Both the position numbers and the translations under genes were made by a program. From Pseudomonas sp. (GTDB taxonomy: Bacteria > Pseudomonadota > Gammaproteobacteria > Pseudomonadales > Pseudomonadaceae), in contig DPSI01000117.1 of assembly GCA_003527165.1 (NCBI GenBank), positions 1 to 10,526 on the forward strand: a stretch of DNA of 10,526 nt, given 5' to 3'. Within the stretch, counting starts at the first letter, position 1. Every line of letters begins with the position of its first letter. Below are positions 1-6,256 of this stretch, one piece after another. Under the pieces are notes generated by a model. That model was given only the letters and a program-made list of their open reading frames with translations, did not search any database and was not told where the DNA came from.

Positions 1-63
1 CTTTTTTGGCCGCTTGGGTTGCCGCATCCTAGCCGTTTGCCAGCTTCGCGTCGATTCCCTAAA

Positions 64-79
64 TCAAACCATCGTTTGA
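64..79. promoter_or_regulatory. PsrA-like operator palindrome
   Basis: Seen: a perfect inverted repeat with arms TCAAAC (64-69) and GTTTGA (74-79) and a 4-nt spacer CATC. Known: PsrA, the TetR-type fatty-acid-responsive regulator of Pseudomonas, binds G/CAAAC-N(2-4)-GTTTG/C, and this site fits exactly. Inference: no gene begins between here and the left edge that I can support, so the site probably belongs to a promoter of a leftward gene outside the window. From memory of Pseudomonas gene order that could be the fadBA beta-oxidation operon. It could also affect the glutaredoxin-like gene at 200. The remaining sequence of 1-199 shows no other clear feature. Confidence 0.45.
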
Positions 80-199
80 GTGGGCGCAGGGTCACACTTT
101 TCCTCAGTTGGCTGGCCAGAAGAGCGAGGTTGGCGACTATCAGCCGCGCCATGCCGAGCCTGCTAGACTTGCACGGCCAGTTTCAATGAGCCGTAGTTT

Positions 200-442
200 A
201 TGCACCTTCCGGAATGCCAACTGTTTGGAACGCTGGGTTGCCACCTGTGTGAGCAGGCCGAGGCGGTGATGCTGCCGTTGGTGGAGCATGGATTGCTCGT
301 AGAGTTGCTGGATATAGCGGAAAACCCTGAGTGGGTCGATGACTACGGCCTGCGCATACCCGTGTTGCGGCGGGTCGATACGGGCGCAGAACTGGACTGG
401 CCATTTGAAATAGAGCAGGTCGTATGGTTTCTGCGGCGATAG
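200..442 (+). CDS. Glutaredoxin-like family protein
   Basis: A compact 80-aa protein of the thioredoxin-fold glutaredoxin-like family (DUF836 type). Seen: an N-terminal beta strand (residues 6-10) followed by a CxxC redox motif, C14-H-L-C17. A helix follows, then the Ile-Pro-Val stretch at 53-55 that supplies the cis-proline opposite the active site, and an acidic/aromatic C-terminal helix. The size is normal for this small cytoplasmic family. The start is fixed because a TAG lies in frame just upstream (194-196), so ATG 200 is the first usable codon. The Shine-Dalgarno is weak (GAG about 10 nt upstream). The gene stands alone, and the next element downstream is a terminator at 572-600. Its substrate is unknown; a general thiol-disulfide role is inferred from the fold. 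Confidence 0.85.
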   Translation: MHLPECQLFGTLGCHLCEQAEAVMLPLVEHGLLVELLDIAENPEWVDDYGLRIPVLRRVDTGAELDWPFEIEQVVWFLRR

Positions 443-571
443 GGATTGCTACAACTGTAGCGGTTGTAACCGGTGGATAGTTATCACCGAGACGCGACAA
501 AGCTCCGTAGCGTCAGTGCAATCAGAAACAGACGATGGCTATTGGAGCTTCTAGGGGAACCCGCTTTAACG

Positions 572-600
572 AAAAAACCGGCCAGCGGCCGGTTTTTTTT
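572..600. terminator. Bidirectional intrinsic terminator
   Basis: A 6-bp GC stem (CCGGCC 578-583, GGCCGG 587-592) has a 3-nt loop and is flanked by six A's on the left and eight T's on the right, so it works as a U-tract terminator on both strands. On the minus strand it lies 34 nt beyond the 3' end of tRNA-Pro. On the plus strand it could end transcription from the glutaredoxin-like gene, 130 nt upstream. The stretch 443-571 holds no gene that I can support. Confidence 0.85.
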
Positions 601-633
601 GCACCAGACTTGTTCAGTCTGATGCCGGGATTT

Positions 634-710
634 TGGTCGGAGCGACTGGATTCGAACCAGCGACCTTCTCGTCCCGAACGAGACGCGCTACCAAGCTGCG
701 CTACGCTCCG
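634..710 (-). tRNA. tRNA-Pro (anticodon CGG)
   Basis: On the minus strand this 77-nt sequence folds as a complete tRNA. The acceptor arms CGGAGCG/CGCTCCG are fully paired, with discriminator A and an encoded 3' CCA (634-636). The D-arm contains AGCGCAGCTTGGTAGCGC. The anticodon stem TCTCG/CGAGA closes the loop TTCGGGA, giving anticodon CGG, which reads proline codon CCG. The T-arm has the standard GGTTCGAATCC. A promoter sits just upstream (723-750) and a terminator downstream (572-600), so it can be its own transcription unit. A 6-bp hairpin at 605-621 in the trailer may help 3' processing. No attachment-site duplication is visible beside it. Confidence 0.97.
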
Positions 711-722
711 AAGATGGCGCGC

Positions 723-750
723 ATTTTACAGAAAAACTTTTGCTTCACAA
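723..750 (-). promoter_or_regulatory. Promoter of tRNA-Pro
   Basis: On the minus strand TTGTGA (750-745) and TAAAAT (728-723) are separated by 16 nt. The spacer is A/T-rich. A GC-rich discriminator (GCGCGCC) follows the -10, the usual signature of stringently controlled stable-RNA promoters. The predicted start is near 716, about 6 nt before the tRNA 5' end. Confidence 0.7.
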
Positions 751-773
751 GAGCTTAGAGAATGGTTTTTTGA

Positions 774-798
774 CGGTGCCGGGCAGGGGCCGGCACCG
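774..798. other. GC-rich hairpin between lipoprotein gene and tRNA-Pro
   Basis: A perfect 9-bp inverted repeat (CGGTGCCGG 774-782, CCGGCACCG 790-798) has a 7-nt loop. It lies just after the stop of the minus-strand lipoprotein gene. On that strand it is followed by TC and an A-tract rather than a T-tract, so it is not a classical intrinsic terminator. It may protect the 3' end of the mRNA or pause polymerase ahead of the tRNA promoter. Confidence 0.55.
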
Positions 799-812
799 GA
801 GAATACGAGCCA

Positions 813-1034
813 TCAAAGCTCCTGAACGGTACGAACCTGATCCTTGTTGACTCTGCCCGGCTTGCCATCAATGCCTTCGAACTCGTAGAAGCCGGCTTCA
901 TCGTCATATTCTGGTCGATCAAGCGTTTGGATCTCGCGACCATCGTTGAGTGTGATCACGCTGGGGCTCGAACAGCCCGCAAGGAGGGACACTCCGACCA
1001 GTAGTGCCAAGGCGGGTCCGGTTGCTGCGCGCAT
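813..1034 (-). CDS. Small YgdI/YgdR-type lipoprotein
   Basis: A 73-aa outer-envelope lipoprotein. Seen: a hydrophobic signal segment (about residues 6-19) ends in the lipobox Leu-Leu-Ala-Gly-Cys with the lipidated Cys at 21, so the mature protein is only about 53 residues. The mature part (VITLNDGREIQTLDRPEYDD, then a second short beta segment and RVNKDQV) matches the YgdI/YgdR (DUF903) SH3-like fold, in which short beta strands follow the lipid anchor. The start ATG 1034 has a good Shine-Dalgarno, AGAGGAG, 7 nt upstream. It lies 47 nt downstream of mobA on the same strand, so the two may share a transcript. The family's function is not known. I see no link to molybdenum metabolism beyond position. 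Confidence 0.88.
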   Translation of the reverse strand: MRAATGPALALLVGVSLLAGCSSPSVITLNDGREIQTLDRPEYDDEAGFYEFEGIDGKPGRVNKDQVRTVQEL

Positions 1035-1081
1035 GATTATTCTCCTCTGGATGGTTGCGTCTGTGACGGCGATTGGCGGCG

Positions 1082-1684
1082 CTAAGTTCCCTGTGGAGGC
1101 GTCTGCGTCGAGAGCAGTTCGGGAGAGTTCAAATTGGCTAGCCGGGGGTCGTCCATGCCGAGATCGAGGGCGCGCGCTTGCAGCGCCAGCAGGATATTGC
1201 GGTTGCTTCGCTCACCCGCCTGCCAAGCCCTTTCGACATCGGGCGCAAGATCGACCGGAACGATGCAGAACAGCGGCTCCCATTGTGTGCCCTGCCGAGC
1301 CATTACGGGGGAACCCGGCTCCGCTTGAGCCTTCGCGTACAGTTGCGTGAGCAGTGCTTCGTCGATCAGAGGCGCATCGCACGGCAAAACCATGAGCCAC
1401 CGATGGCGAGCCGCTGCAAGGCCTGCTCGTATGCCGGCAAGTGGCCCGGGGAAATCCGGTTGATCGTCGCCAACCAGGCGATCGGCAAAGGCTGCGTAAT
1501 GCTGTTGGTTGCGGTTGCAGGAAACAAGCAGGTCATCTGTCAAAGGGCGGGCGATGCGATGCGGCCACGCCACGAGCGGCTGGCCGTGCCACTCCACCAA
1601 CCCTTTGTCTTTCCCGCCCATCCGCTGCCCTCGACCACCGGCCAGCAGCAGAATTGAGCAATCGGCAAGCCTACGCTGTTGCAT
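1082..1684 (-). CDS. mobA: Molybdenum cofactor guanylyltransferase
   Basis: MobA (200 aa) transfers GMP from GTP to molybdenum-bound molybdopterin, giving the MGD form used by nitrate, formate, DMSO and related reductases. Seen: the nucleotide-binding signature [16 protein letters not shown] spans residues 13-28. The acidic region [13 protein letters not shown] is at 72-84. The catalytic metal-binding Asp is in LPCDAPL (Asp103). The Asn-rich SNRN segment comes late. The length suits the family. I chose ATG 1684 over an in-frame start 33 nt further upstream because GGAG lies 6 nt before it and the extra residues do not fit the family's N-terminus. It is divergent from moaB, with a 65-bp shared promoter region, and the lipoprotein gene follows at 47 nt. 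Confidence 0.95.
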   Translation of the reverse strand: MQQRRLADCSILLLAGGRGQRMGGKDKGLVEWHGQPLVAWPHRIARPLTDDLLVSCNRNQQHYAAFADRLVGDDQPDFPGPLAGIRAGLAAARHRWLMVLPCDAPLIDEALLTQLYAKAQAEPGSPVMARQGTQWEPLFCIVPVDLAPDVERAWQAGERSNRNILLALQARALDLGMDDPRLANLNSPELLSTQTPPQGT

Positions 1685-1749
1685 CAAGTGCTCCGCCAAA
1701 AGCCTGTGATATAACACCCGGAACTGAGTCCAACAACCGGGAAGCCTCT
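1685..1749. promoter_or_regulatory. Shared mobA/moaB divergent promoter region
   Basis: This 65-bp gap must carry the promoters of both directions. On the plus strand TATAAC (1710-1715) is a good -10 for moaB but has no recognisable -35. On the minus strand TTGTTG, a 17-nt spacer and TATATC can serve mobA. The two -10 elements overlap in the same A/T core, so the polymerases would compete. CCCGG (1717-1721) and CCGGG (1737-1741) form an inverted repeat flanking the moaB leader. Its role is unknown. Confidence 0.4.
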
Positions 1750-2289
1750 ATGAGTCACCTCGCTGATCAATCCTTCGTTCCGTTGAATATTGCTGTCCTG
1801 ACGGTCAGCGACACACGCTCGGCAGAAACCGATACTTCGGGGCAATTGCTGGTCGATCGGCTGCTGGCGGCCGGGCATCGACTCGCTTCCCGGGTGCTGC
1901 TCAAGGACGATCTGTACTGGATCCGTGCGCAGGTCGCGAACTGGATCGCCGAGGAAACGGTGCAAGTGGTATTGATCACCGGAGGAACCGGATTCACTGC
2001 GCGCGATAGTACCCCCGAAGCGGTTGGCTGCTTGCTGGACAAGCAGGTCGATGGCTTCGGCGAGCTGTTTCGTCAGATATCGGTTGCCGACATTGGCAGT
2101 TCCACCGTCCAGTCACGAGCGCTGGCCGGGCTGTCAAATTCGACTCTGGTCTGCTGTTTGCCGGGATCGACCAATGCGTGCCGGACGGCCTGGGACGGGA
2201 TTCTCGCCGAGCAGCTCGATGCGCGTCACCGCCCATGCAACTTTGTGCCTCATCTCAAGCAGGCCGAACTGTGCGAGAGTCGTTCATGA
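1750..2289 (+). CDS. moaB: Molybdenum cofactor biosynthesis protein MoaB
   Basis: A 179-aa MoaB/Mog-fold protein. Proteins of this family bind molybdopterin and adenylate it before molybdenum insertion, although the E. coli MoaB itself has no proven activity. Seen: an N-terminal strand NIAVLTVSDTRS (13-24), the hallmark TGGTG loop (77-81) followed by the acidic Asp86 and STPEA, and a later LPGS turn (137-140) that lines the pterin site. The start ATG 1750 is preceded by GGAAG; the open frame runs further upstream, but that part overlaps mobA antisense and does not fit the family. The stop overlaps the start of moeA by ATGA, which implies translational coupling. The pairing with moeA supports a functional cofactor role. 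Confidence 0.95.
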   Translation: MSHLADQSFVPLNIAVLTVSDTRSAETDTSGQLLVDRLLAAGHRLASRVLLKDDLYWIRAQVANWIAEETVQVVLITGGTGFTARDSTPEAVGCLLDKQVDGFGELFRQISVADIGSSTVQSRALAGLSNSTLVCCLPGSTNACRTAWDGILAEQLDARHRPCNFVPHLKQAELCESRS

Positions 2290-3500
2290 TGGCGGGCGAG
2301 TCGTCAGCGCTTATGCCAGTGGAGCAGGCGCTCGAAGCGCTGCTTGAGCAAGCGGAAGCCGCGCCGATTCAGGTGTTCGAAAGCGTTTCGGTCGATGATG
2401 CGGTTGGTCGGATACTGGCCCAACCTCTGATCGCACAACTGGACCTGCCGCCATGGCCGAACAGTGCCATGGATGGTTATGCGCTGCGCGAAGCGGACCT
2501 GTCCGGCCAGCCGCTAAGGGTCTGCCAGAAGATTTTTGCCGGCACCCAGCCAAAGCCCCTGGAACCGGGTTGCTGTGCACGGATTTTCACCGGTGCGCCG
2601 ATGCCGGAAGGCGCCGACAGCGTGGCAATGCAGGAAAACGTCGAAGTGCTTAATGATGGCCGAGTGCACTTTGTCGAGCCGGTACGACAGGGTCAGCATG
2701 TCCGTCCTCAGGGTGGCGAGGCGCGAGAGGGTGACGAAGTGCTGGCAGCGGGTGTGCGGCTGGGGCCGATCGAACTCGCTCTTGCCGCTTCGTTGGGCGT
2801 ATCGCGGCTGAACGTGACTCGCAAGCTCAAGGTCGCTCTGCTTTCTACCGGTGATGAGTTGGCCGAGCCGGGTGAAACGCTGCAGCCGGGACAGATCTAT
2901 AACAGCAATCGCGTGCTGTTGCGCCACTGGTTGCGACGCTTGGGATGTGAGGTCATTGATGCCGGAATCGTGCCGGATGACGTCACGCGGGTTCGCCAGT
3001 GTCTGGCTGACCTGAATCAGGTTGATCTGATTCTCTCCACGGGCGGTGTGTCGGTTGGCGAAGCCGACTTCCTTGGGCAGGTGCTGCGGGAGGAGGGCGA
3101 ACTGATGCTCTGGAAGCTGGCGATCAAGCCAGGCAAGCCGTTGACATGCGGTCGTTACCGCGGCGTTGCGGTCATTGGATTGCCCGGCAATCCGGCTTCT
3201 ACGCTGGTGACCTTTGGCCTGTTGGCGCGGCCTTATTTGCTTCGAAGGATGGGCGCTTTAGAGGTCAAGCCGTTGAGCTTTCAGGTGCCTGCGGGCTTCA
3301 ACTGGACCAAGCCTGGCAAACGTCGCGAGTATCTTCGAGCGCGTCTCGAGTCGGGCAGGGCAATGCTTTATCCCAACCAGAGCTCGTCGATTCTGCGCAG
3401 CGCAGCCTGGGCAGATGGACTGGTTGAGGTGCGCGAACATAGCCAATTGAAAGTGGGTGATCCCGTGTCCTTTATTGCATTCACCGAATTGCTTGGCTGA
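2286..3500 (+). CDS. moeA: Molybdopterin molybdenumtransferase MoeA
   Basis: MoeA (404 aa) inserts molybdate into adenylylated molybdopterin, the last common step of Mo-cofactor synthesis in the cytoplasm. Seen: the N-terminal motif PPWPNSAMDGYALR (55-68) carries the conserved Asp63. GAPMPEGAD lies at 103-111. The central Mog-like domain has LLSTGDEL (185-192), Asp231-Asp232, STGGVSVGEADF (251-262), KPGKP (281-285) and LPGNPAS (299-305). A C-terminal beta domain runs from about residue 330. All expected motifs are intact and the length is typical. ATG 2286 overlaps the moaB TGA; ATG 2289 and ATG 2313 are alternatives, but the first fits reinitiation after moaB. No U-tract terminator is seen after the stop. 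Confidence 0.96.
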   Translation: MMAGESSALMPVEQALEALLEQAEAAPIQVFESVSVDDAVGRILAQPLIAQLDLPPWPNSAMDGYALREADLSGQPLRVCQKIFAGTQPKPLEPGCCARIFTGAPMPEGADSVAMQENVEVLNDGRVHFVEPVRQGQHVRPQGGEAREGDEVLAAGVRLGPIELALAASLGVSRLNVTRKLKVALLSTGDELAEPGETLQPGQIYNSNRVLLRHWLRRLGCEVIDAGIVPDDVTRVRQCLADLNQVDLILSTGGVSVGEADFLGQVLREEGELMLWKLAIKPGKPLTCGRYRGVAVIGLPGNPASTLVTFGLLARPYLLRRMGALEVKPLSFQVPAGFNWTKPGKRREYLRARLESGRAMLYPNQSSSILRSAAWADGLVEVREHSQLKVGDPVSFIAFTELLG

Positions 3501-3678
3501 GGACCCGTACCGCCCGAGTCAGCGCCGCGGCTTCGTCCATATTTCTTCCAATGCGTGACAGCGGAAACATGAACAGCTCGGCGCCGACAACAAACTGATC
3601 GCATTTTTCATTGTCTACCTTTCCCATCTGCGCCAGGTCTGGCTGCGATGTGTTTGGTCCATAACAAGGAGAAATGTG

Positions 3679-4710
3679 ATGCAGGAGAGAAATGCCTGGG
3701 TCGATTACGCCAAAGCCATTGGGATCATTCTGGTGGTCTACGGACATGTCGCTCGTGGGGTATTCAACGCTGGGTTGCCCATGGATGAGGACAACTATCT
3801 TCTCGTAGACAGCATCATTTACAGCTTCCATATGCCGCTGTTTTTCTTTCTGTCGGGTTTGTTCTTTTACGATTCGCTGATGAAGCGGGGGACGACCGGG
3901 CTGATCGTCAACAAGGTGGACACCGTCGTCTATCCCTTCATTGTATGGTCGTTACTGCAAGGGCTGATCGAGGTGGTGTTGTCCAACTACACCAACGGCG
4001 AGGTCACGTTAGGGGAGGTGTTTTCGCTGCTCTGGTCACCACGCGCGCAGTTCTGGTTTCTGTATGCGCTATTTCTGGTTTTCGTGGTTTGTTCCTTTGT
4101 CTATGCCAAGGCTGCTCGCCGCTACTTCTTGCAGCTATTGCTGGCGTTCAGTGCCCTTTATGTATTCAAGCAAGATTTGGCGATGGGTAATGTCGGCAGA
4201 TTTATCTTCGGCAACGCCGTATTCTTTGCGCTCGGTATCTGGTTCAACGAGATCAAAACCTATTTTCTGACCCGTTATGTTCCGCTCACCTTGTTGTTCG
4301 GCGCGCTATTCGTGGTTGGCCAGTATCTGTTCCACATCACCTTCGGCTTGAATTGGGAGGTTGGTGGCTTGCCGGTGCTTGCGCTGGCAATTGTTTCGAT
4401 CTTCTTCGTGATCGCGCTGTCGATGTGGCTTGGGCGGATTCGCATGGAATGGCTGCTGTTCATTGGCGCCTCTTCGATGACTGTCTACCTGATGCATATT
4501 CTCGCCGGAAGCGGAGTCCGAGTGATCCTCGGCAGTATCCTGGGTATTGATTCGATTCCGGTGCATCTGGTCGTAGGCACCCTTGTCGGGCTCATTGCAC
4601 CGCTGCTGGCTCAGGTCATCATCAAGCGCTATGACCTTTATTTCCTAATGGCCCCGCCGAAGTCGGTCTCTGCGACCAGCCTAAGGTCCCGTAGGGCGGT
4701 GGCGCATTGA
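3679..4710 (+). CDS. Acyltransferase-3 family membrane protein
   Basis: A 343-aa multi-pass inner-membrane protein of the acyltransferase-3 family, nearest in feel to fucose 4-O-acetylase/NolL-type proteins. Such enzymes O-acetylate sugars of exported glycans. Seen: an N-terminal WVDYAKAIGIILVVYGH stretch (7-23) places the catalytic-type His23 at the end of the first membrane segment. FHMPLFFFLSG (50-60) and the C-terminal SSMTVYLMHI are further family hallmarks. About ten hydrophobic segments follow one another, ending in a short Arg-rich cytoplasmic tail. ATG 3679 is preferred over the adjacent GTG 3676 because AAGGAG (3666-3671) is 7 nt before it. The 178-bp gap after moeA has no clear promoter. 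The gene is more T/Phe-rich than its neighbours, and no glycan genes lie nearby, so the substrate is unknown. Confidence 0.85.
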   Translation: MQERNAWVDYAKAIGIILVVYGHVARGVFNAGLPMDEDNYLLVDSIIYSFHMPLFFFLSGLFFYDSLMKRGTTGLIVNKVDTVVYPFIVWSLLQGLIEVVLSNYTNGEVTLGEVFSLLWSPRAQFWFLYALFLVFVVCSFVYAKAARRYFLQLLLAFSALYVFKQDLAMGNVGRFIFGNAVFFALGIWFNEIKTYFLTRYVPLTLLFGALFVVGQYLFHITFGLNWEVGGLPVLALAIVSIFFVIALSMWLGRIRMEWLLFIGASSMTVYLMHILAGSGVRVILGSILGIDSIPVHLVVGTLVGLIAPLLAQVIIKRYDLYFLMAPPKSVSATSLRSRRAVAH

Positions 4711-4772
4711 TGGGTATGCTGCCCAGGCTGATCTATTGTCAGCCTCGCCCTAGGGCCATCCACCACGGCTGA

Positions 4773-5201
4773 TCAGGAAACGTCTTCCTGGGGCCGCTCG
4801 CTTTCGATACGGCGGCGACGTCTTTTGCCCGACGATTTACGTCGGCGCTTCGACGGCTCCGGGTGCGTTCGCTGCATCACCTGGGTGGCGCCAAGCCCAG
4901 TCATGATTCCAATGATATTAATGGTCATGTCTGCCAGTGACGGGGTGCGGGATGGGGTGAGTGCCTGCAACAGCTCTATCGAAGCGGCACCTATCAATAT
5001 CCAGATGAACAGCGAGCCGAGCCTGATCCGTGGAAACGCCAGGTGGGCGGCGTAAGTCAGAACGCTGAAGCCGATCCAGTGATAGAGCTTGTCGGCGCCC
5101 AGATAAAACTGGGACGTCGGCGAATCCTTTAACGCCATGATGGCGAGGAACAGCAGGGCAAGTCCAAATACTGCCATCCTGCGTGCTTGTCGGTACTGCA
5201 T
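4773..5201 (-). CDS. VanZ-like family membrane protein
   Basis: A predicted four-segment inner-membrane protein of the VanZ-like family (142 aa from this start). Seen: hydrophobic segments lie at about 9-24, 42-56, 62-80 and 92-108. The family motif DKLYHWIGF is at 37-45. The signature E76-x2-Q79-x5-R85-x5-D91-x3-N95-x2-G98 is complete. The protein ends in an unusual tail of about 30 residues in which ten Arg and three Lys occur between 118 and 131. The start is uncertain: ATG 5201 has GAG about 9 nt upstream and AGG directly before it, a GTG at 5273 would add 24 residues without a clear ribosome site, and ATG 5177 is also possible. VanZ-like proteins of Gram-negatives have no settled function, so a teicoplanin-resistance role should not be assumed. 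Confidence 0.82.
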   Translation of the reverse strand: MQYRQARRMAVFGLALLFLAIMALKDSPTSQFYLGADKLYHWIGFSVLTYAAHLAFPRIRLGSLFIWILIGAASIELLQALTPSRTPSLADMTINIIGIMTGLGATQVMQRTHPEPSKRRRKSSGKRRRRRIESERPQEDVS

Positions 5202-5372
5202 CCTGGGCTCGCATATCAATAGGCCGCTTGAAGCTTGGTGCGGCAGTGGCGGAAAGGGCTGCCGTTGTGCCACTCATGGCAATTAGCTTTCATTAGCCTA
5301 CCCGCCGTTTCGCTTGATCATCAACCGCCTAGCGAGTGTTTCAGGCTGTTATACGACCAATGGAGGTACCGA

Positions 5373-5678
5373 TTACCCGCAGCTAATCCGTCGAATTTCC
5401 AGCGCTTCGTCTGTCGTCAGGGTTAATCGTTGAGTGTTGTATTCCAGCGTGACGATGTCTCCGGGTCGAAGAATACGAGCGACGGCAGCCCCGCTTTCGC
5501 GACGTGCCTGATCGAGCAACGCAGGGCTCGCCTGTTCCCCGACAAGCTTCTGAACAGCGGAGGCATCGCATTGTCCGGCTGTGTCTTCTGGCGCCTGCAC
5601 CGGTTCGGATGGGGATGATTGACAGCCGATCAGAATGGCGCTGTACAGTATCAAAGCGGTTGAGCGAATAGCTTGCAT
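5373..5678 (-). CDS. I78-family peptidase inhibitor lipoprotein
   Basis: A 101-aa exported lipoprotein that fits the I78 peptidase-inhibitor family. Seen: a signal segment (residues 4-18) ends in the lipobox Leu-Ile-Gly-Cys with Cys19 as the lipid attachment site. A Ser/Pro-rich linker follows (20-30). The inhibitor domain begins at about Gln36-Cys and shows the family pattern of RILRPGDIVTLEYNTQRLTL and then DEALEIRRISCG at the very end, with the two Cys (37 and near the C-terminus) probably disulfide-bonded. ATG 5678 has AAGGAAAG upstream. It is transcribed divergently from the PA2779/PA2778 pair, and the VanZ-like gene lies downstream on the same strand after about 170 nt. Known members inhibit serine peptidases; the target here is unknown. 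Confidence 0.82.
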   Translation of the reverse strand: MQAIRSTALILYSAILIGCQSSPSEPVQAPEDTAGQCDASAVQKLVGEQASPALLDQARRESGAAVARILRPGDIVTLEYNTQRLTLTTDEALEIRRISCG

Positions 5679-5785
5679 CTGGCTTTCCTTTGGCTAGGTA
5701 TGTTGGGTCCGAAAGTTATGGTCACTGGATTGAGACGGGCCGATGCTGAAACCATAGCGCGCGAGGGAACTGGCGGAACAGCGGC

Positions 5786-5805
5786 GCCGTCTTACTTCTG
5801 ACGGC
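5786..5805. other. Inverted repeat in divergent intergenic region
   Basis: GCCGTC (5786-5791) and GACGGC (5800-5805) form a 6-bp inverted repeat with an 8-nt spacer (TTACTTCT). It lies about 50 nt upstream of the PA2779-family start and about 108 nt upstream of the I78 start. There is no T-tract, so it is not a terminator. It may be an operator or a 5' leader hairpin. I could not place a confident -35/-10 pair in this 176-bp region. Confidence 0.35.
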
Positions 5806-5854
5806 CCGTTGCAAACTGCGCTGGGCTACCGAACACAAGATAAGGAGCTCCGCC

Positions 5855-6256
5855 ATGTTCAACTCGTCCGTGATGAAGCGTGTGGCCACCCTGTTAGCTG
5901 CGATGCATTTCATGCTGTTTGCACAGATCCCGCTGGCCAATGCGGCAATGATTGGTACCCCGGAAATTATTGCCGAACAGCAACAACAGGTGGATCGCCA
6001 GCAGTTGCTGACGATGCTTGAAGATGAAGACGTTCAGAAGAAGCTGATATCGATGGGAGTCGAGCGCGATCAGGTCGAGCAGCGGATCAACAGCCTGACG
6101 CCGGCGGAGCTCGCGCAATTTAACCAGCAGTTGGATCAGGCACCGGCTGGTGCTGGTGTGGTCGGCATCATCGTTCTGTTTCTGGTGATCTTCATCATTA
6201 CCGATCTGCTTTGCGCGACTAACATCTTCAACTTCGTCAACTGTATCAACCGTTGA
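5855..6256 (+). CDS. PA2779-family small membrane protein
   Basis: A 133-aa envelope protein of the family named after P. aeruginosa PA2779. Seen: an N-terminal hydrophobic signal (about residues 10-30) ends in an ANA-A signal-peptidase-type site. A Gln-rich, predicted helical middle follows (QQQQVDRQQLLTML to FNQQLDQ, 42-94). One strong membrane segment (VVGIIVLFLVIFIITDLL, 101-118) and a short Cys-containing tail (LCATNIF..VNC) close the protein. ATG 5855 has a strong AAGGAG exactly 7 nt upstream, which decides it over the internal ATG at residue 7. Its TGA overlaps the TTG start of the next gene, so the two are co-translated. The family has no established function. A membrane anchor or partner for the cysteine-peptidase-like neighbour is inferred from the fixed pairing. 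Confidence 0.88.
   Translation: MFNSSVMKRVATLLAAMHFMLFAQIPLANAAMIGTPEIIAEQQQQVDRQQLLTMLEDEDVQKKLISMGVERDQVEQRINSLTPAELAQFNQQLDQAPAGAGVVGIIVLFLVIFIITDLLCATNIFNFVNCINR

Noticed and set aside
634..710. tRNA-Pro as an attachment site for a mobile element
   Set aside because: No direct repeat of the tRNA 3' end and no integrase gene were found in the window.
535..825. 96-codon plus-strand frame
   Set aside because: It reads through a terminator and the antisense of tRNA-Pro, so it cannot be a real gene.
3481..3831. 116-codon minus-strand frame covering the moeA-acyltransferase gap
   Set aside because: It runs antisense into the conserved N-terminus of the acyltransferase and shows no domain, signal or ribosome site.
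4747..4756. GCCCTAGGGC palindrome as a terminator between the convergent acyltransferase and VanZ-like genes
   Set aside because: It has no loop and no T-tract on either strand, so it cannot form an intrinsic terminator.
5314..5324. TTGATCATCAA palindrome as an ANR/FNR box upstream of the VanZ-like gene
   Set aside because: The half sites match, but the spacer is 1 nt, whereas ANR/FNR boxes have 4 nt between TTGAT and ATCAA.
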